Part shown: positions 63,300 to 64,000 of the stretch, in pieces | Numbering within the stretch: position 1 is the first letter of the stretch | Layout: every line of letters begins with the position of its first letter | Origin: Rhodospirillales bacterium | GTDB taxonomy: Bacteria; Pseudomonadota; Alphaproteobacteria; Rhodospirillales; Casp-alpha2 | DNA length: 64,000 nucleotides | NCBI GenBank assembly: GCA_018662225.1 | Contig: JABJGO010000082.1 | Coordinates: 1 to 64,000, forward strand | Reading direction: 5' to 3' | The notes under the pieces: generated by a model | What the model saw: only the letters and a program-made list of their open reading frames with translations | What the model was told of the DNA's origin: nothing | Database searches by the model: none | Program-made: the position numbers and the translations under genes

Positions 63300-64000
63300 G
63301 TGATCTGAACCTGTACCAAAGCAGCATCACCATAACCGGGCCATGTTCCAACCATACGATGCCGTGGTCAAAATAATCCGGGTTCTCCACGAAGAACGGA
63401 TGAAACCGGAGATGATAAAGTGGCAACGTGGCCGTCCATAGCATCATGGCTGGATTGGGTGCCAGCACCACAAATGCAAATATCCAACTGGCGTACCAGG
63501 GATAGGCCGCCGGTGATAACAGAAACAGTACCGCCGTCATGCACAGAACCCGTTGGCAAAGTTGATCGCTGCGGGTTGTACTGGAACGGGCCAGTAACAG
63601 GGAGACAAGGATCAAGACACCGGCGAGGATTGCGCGTACCAGTTTAGGCCCATCAAACTCGTAAAGACTGAATGCGGAAAACAGGCTTGTAAGCAAATGC
63701 TCAAACGCCCCGAACAGGGCACTGTTGGTCTGCCATGATCCGGCAAAGGCGGTCAGGCCCGATCTTTGCCCAAGCCCGCTGGTGATCATGGGAAATAGAA
63801 TGACCAGACTGGTCAGCCCAAACATGCTTAACGCCAGTATCTTGTGTCTTCGAATCAAACCACCATGGCGAAACAATGTTGGGAACAGCAATACAGGCCA
63901 CAGTTTGACGCCTACTGCCAAACCTAAAAACCCGCTCATCACCACAGGTCGGAGCCGAATGGCAAACAGCAAAGCCGCCAACATGAACGGGATTAGCAAA
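63286..64000 (-). CDS. GT-C type glycosyltransferase, partial
   Basis: C-terminal ~237 residues of a polytopic membrane protein; the gene continues past the right edge, so its start is not seen. Hydrophobic segments recur every 25-35 residues, and GVKLWPVLLFPTLF and AAYPWYASWIFAF match bacterial GT87/DUF2029-like or PIG-M-like mannosyltransferases that use polyprenyl-phosphate sugars. The neighbouring family 2 enzyme could make that donor. Confidence 0.7.
   Translation of the reverse strand, partial: LLIPFMLAALLFAIRLRPVVMSGFLGLAVGVKLWPVLLFPTLFRHGGLIRRHKILALSMFGLTSLVILFPMITSGLGQRSGLTAFAGSWQTNSALFGAFEHLLTSLFSAFSLYEFDGPKLVRAILAGVLILVSLLLARSSTTRSDQLCQRVLCMTAVLFLLSPAAYPWYASWIFAFVVLAPNPAMMLWTATLPLYHLRFHPFFVENPDYFDHGIVWLEHGPVMVMLLWYRFRSHARW

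Noticed and set aside
1-64000. tRNA, rRNA, CRISPR arrays, prophage
   Set aside because: Looked for in intergenic regions on both strands; no cloverleaf, repeat-spacer pattern or phage gene set was seen.

Overview
The window reads as ordinary alphaproteobacterial chromosome with a few accessory patches. Four things point to Alphaproteobacteria: the ethylmalonyl-CoA pathway genes mcd, ccr and ecm; the conserved order pckA ... chvI-chvG-hprK(short form)-rapZ-EIIA-HPr-ptsI-ahcY; a DivL-type kinase whose phospho-acceptor histidine is a tyrosine; and two PAS_5-type proteins of a kind common in Rhodospirillales-like bacteria. Genus cannot be told from the sequence alone. No rRNA, tRNA, CRISPR array, prophage or intact transposase gene was seen.

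Layout. 1-1000: a PAS-like gene framed by inverted, doubled ~20-bp repeats that resemble IS21-type ends. 990-5235: a minimal periplasmic nitrate reductase operon (napEDABC, minus strand) behind an FNR-like box. 5275-10500: a hypothetical gene, two strong hairpins, a DMT transporter/VOC pair, a double GFA-domain protein, a cytochrome c and an FkbM methyltransferase. 10717-18249: ethylmalonyl-CoA pathway (mcd, ccr, ecm, XRE-cupin regulator) with a TTG/GTG-started AAA ATPase/DUF234 gene lodged between ccr and mcd. 18291-21100: an unknown protein and a hybrid-free sensor histidine kinase.

21186-28921: a second, non-canonical glutamate-synthase-like system. It has a leader with two mutually exclusive hairpins, a class II glutamine amidotransferase, a fused GXGXG + FMN-barrel protein, a GltD-like protein fused to a degenerate barrel, and a GlnT/GmaS-type glutamine synthetase. 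It resembles N-methylglutamate synthase (MgsABC) plus GmaS, but has different fusions. The canonical gltD-gltB pair lies only 4-12 kb further on (32441-38445), so one window holds two glutamate-synthase machineries.

38455-45718: small membrane proteins, a class I amidotransferase, a voltage-gated-type K+ channel, pckA, and a tightly overlapping five-gene operon of two DUF1538 membrane proteins, a P-II-like protein, a CBS-pair protein and a HugZ-like flavin protein. This operon is the best candidate for an undescribed regulated transporter. 45800-47055: cobalamin-riboswitch-controlled cbtB-cbtA. 47190-54954: ChvGI two-component system, regulatory PTS and ahcY. 55075-58317: an NADPH-disulfide-reductase-like/NTF2-like/PNPOx-like operon divergent from a NemR-like tetR, with two matching palindromic operators. 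58404-59261: a Phd/RelE toxin-antitoxin pair followed by a partial copy of the tetR gene. 59434-64000: an unknown membrane protein, divL, a small coiled-coil gene, and two glycosyltransferase genes, the last cut by the window edge.

Coordinates, starts and motifs were read by eye. Family names rest on recognisable motifs and gene order, not on database searches.
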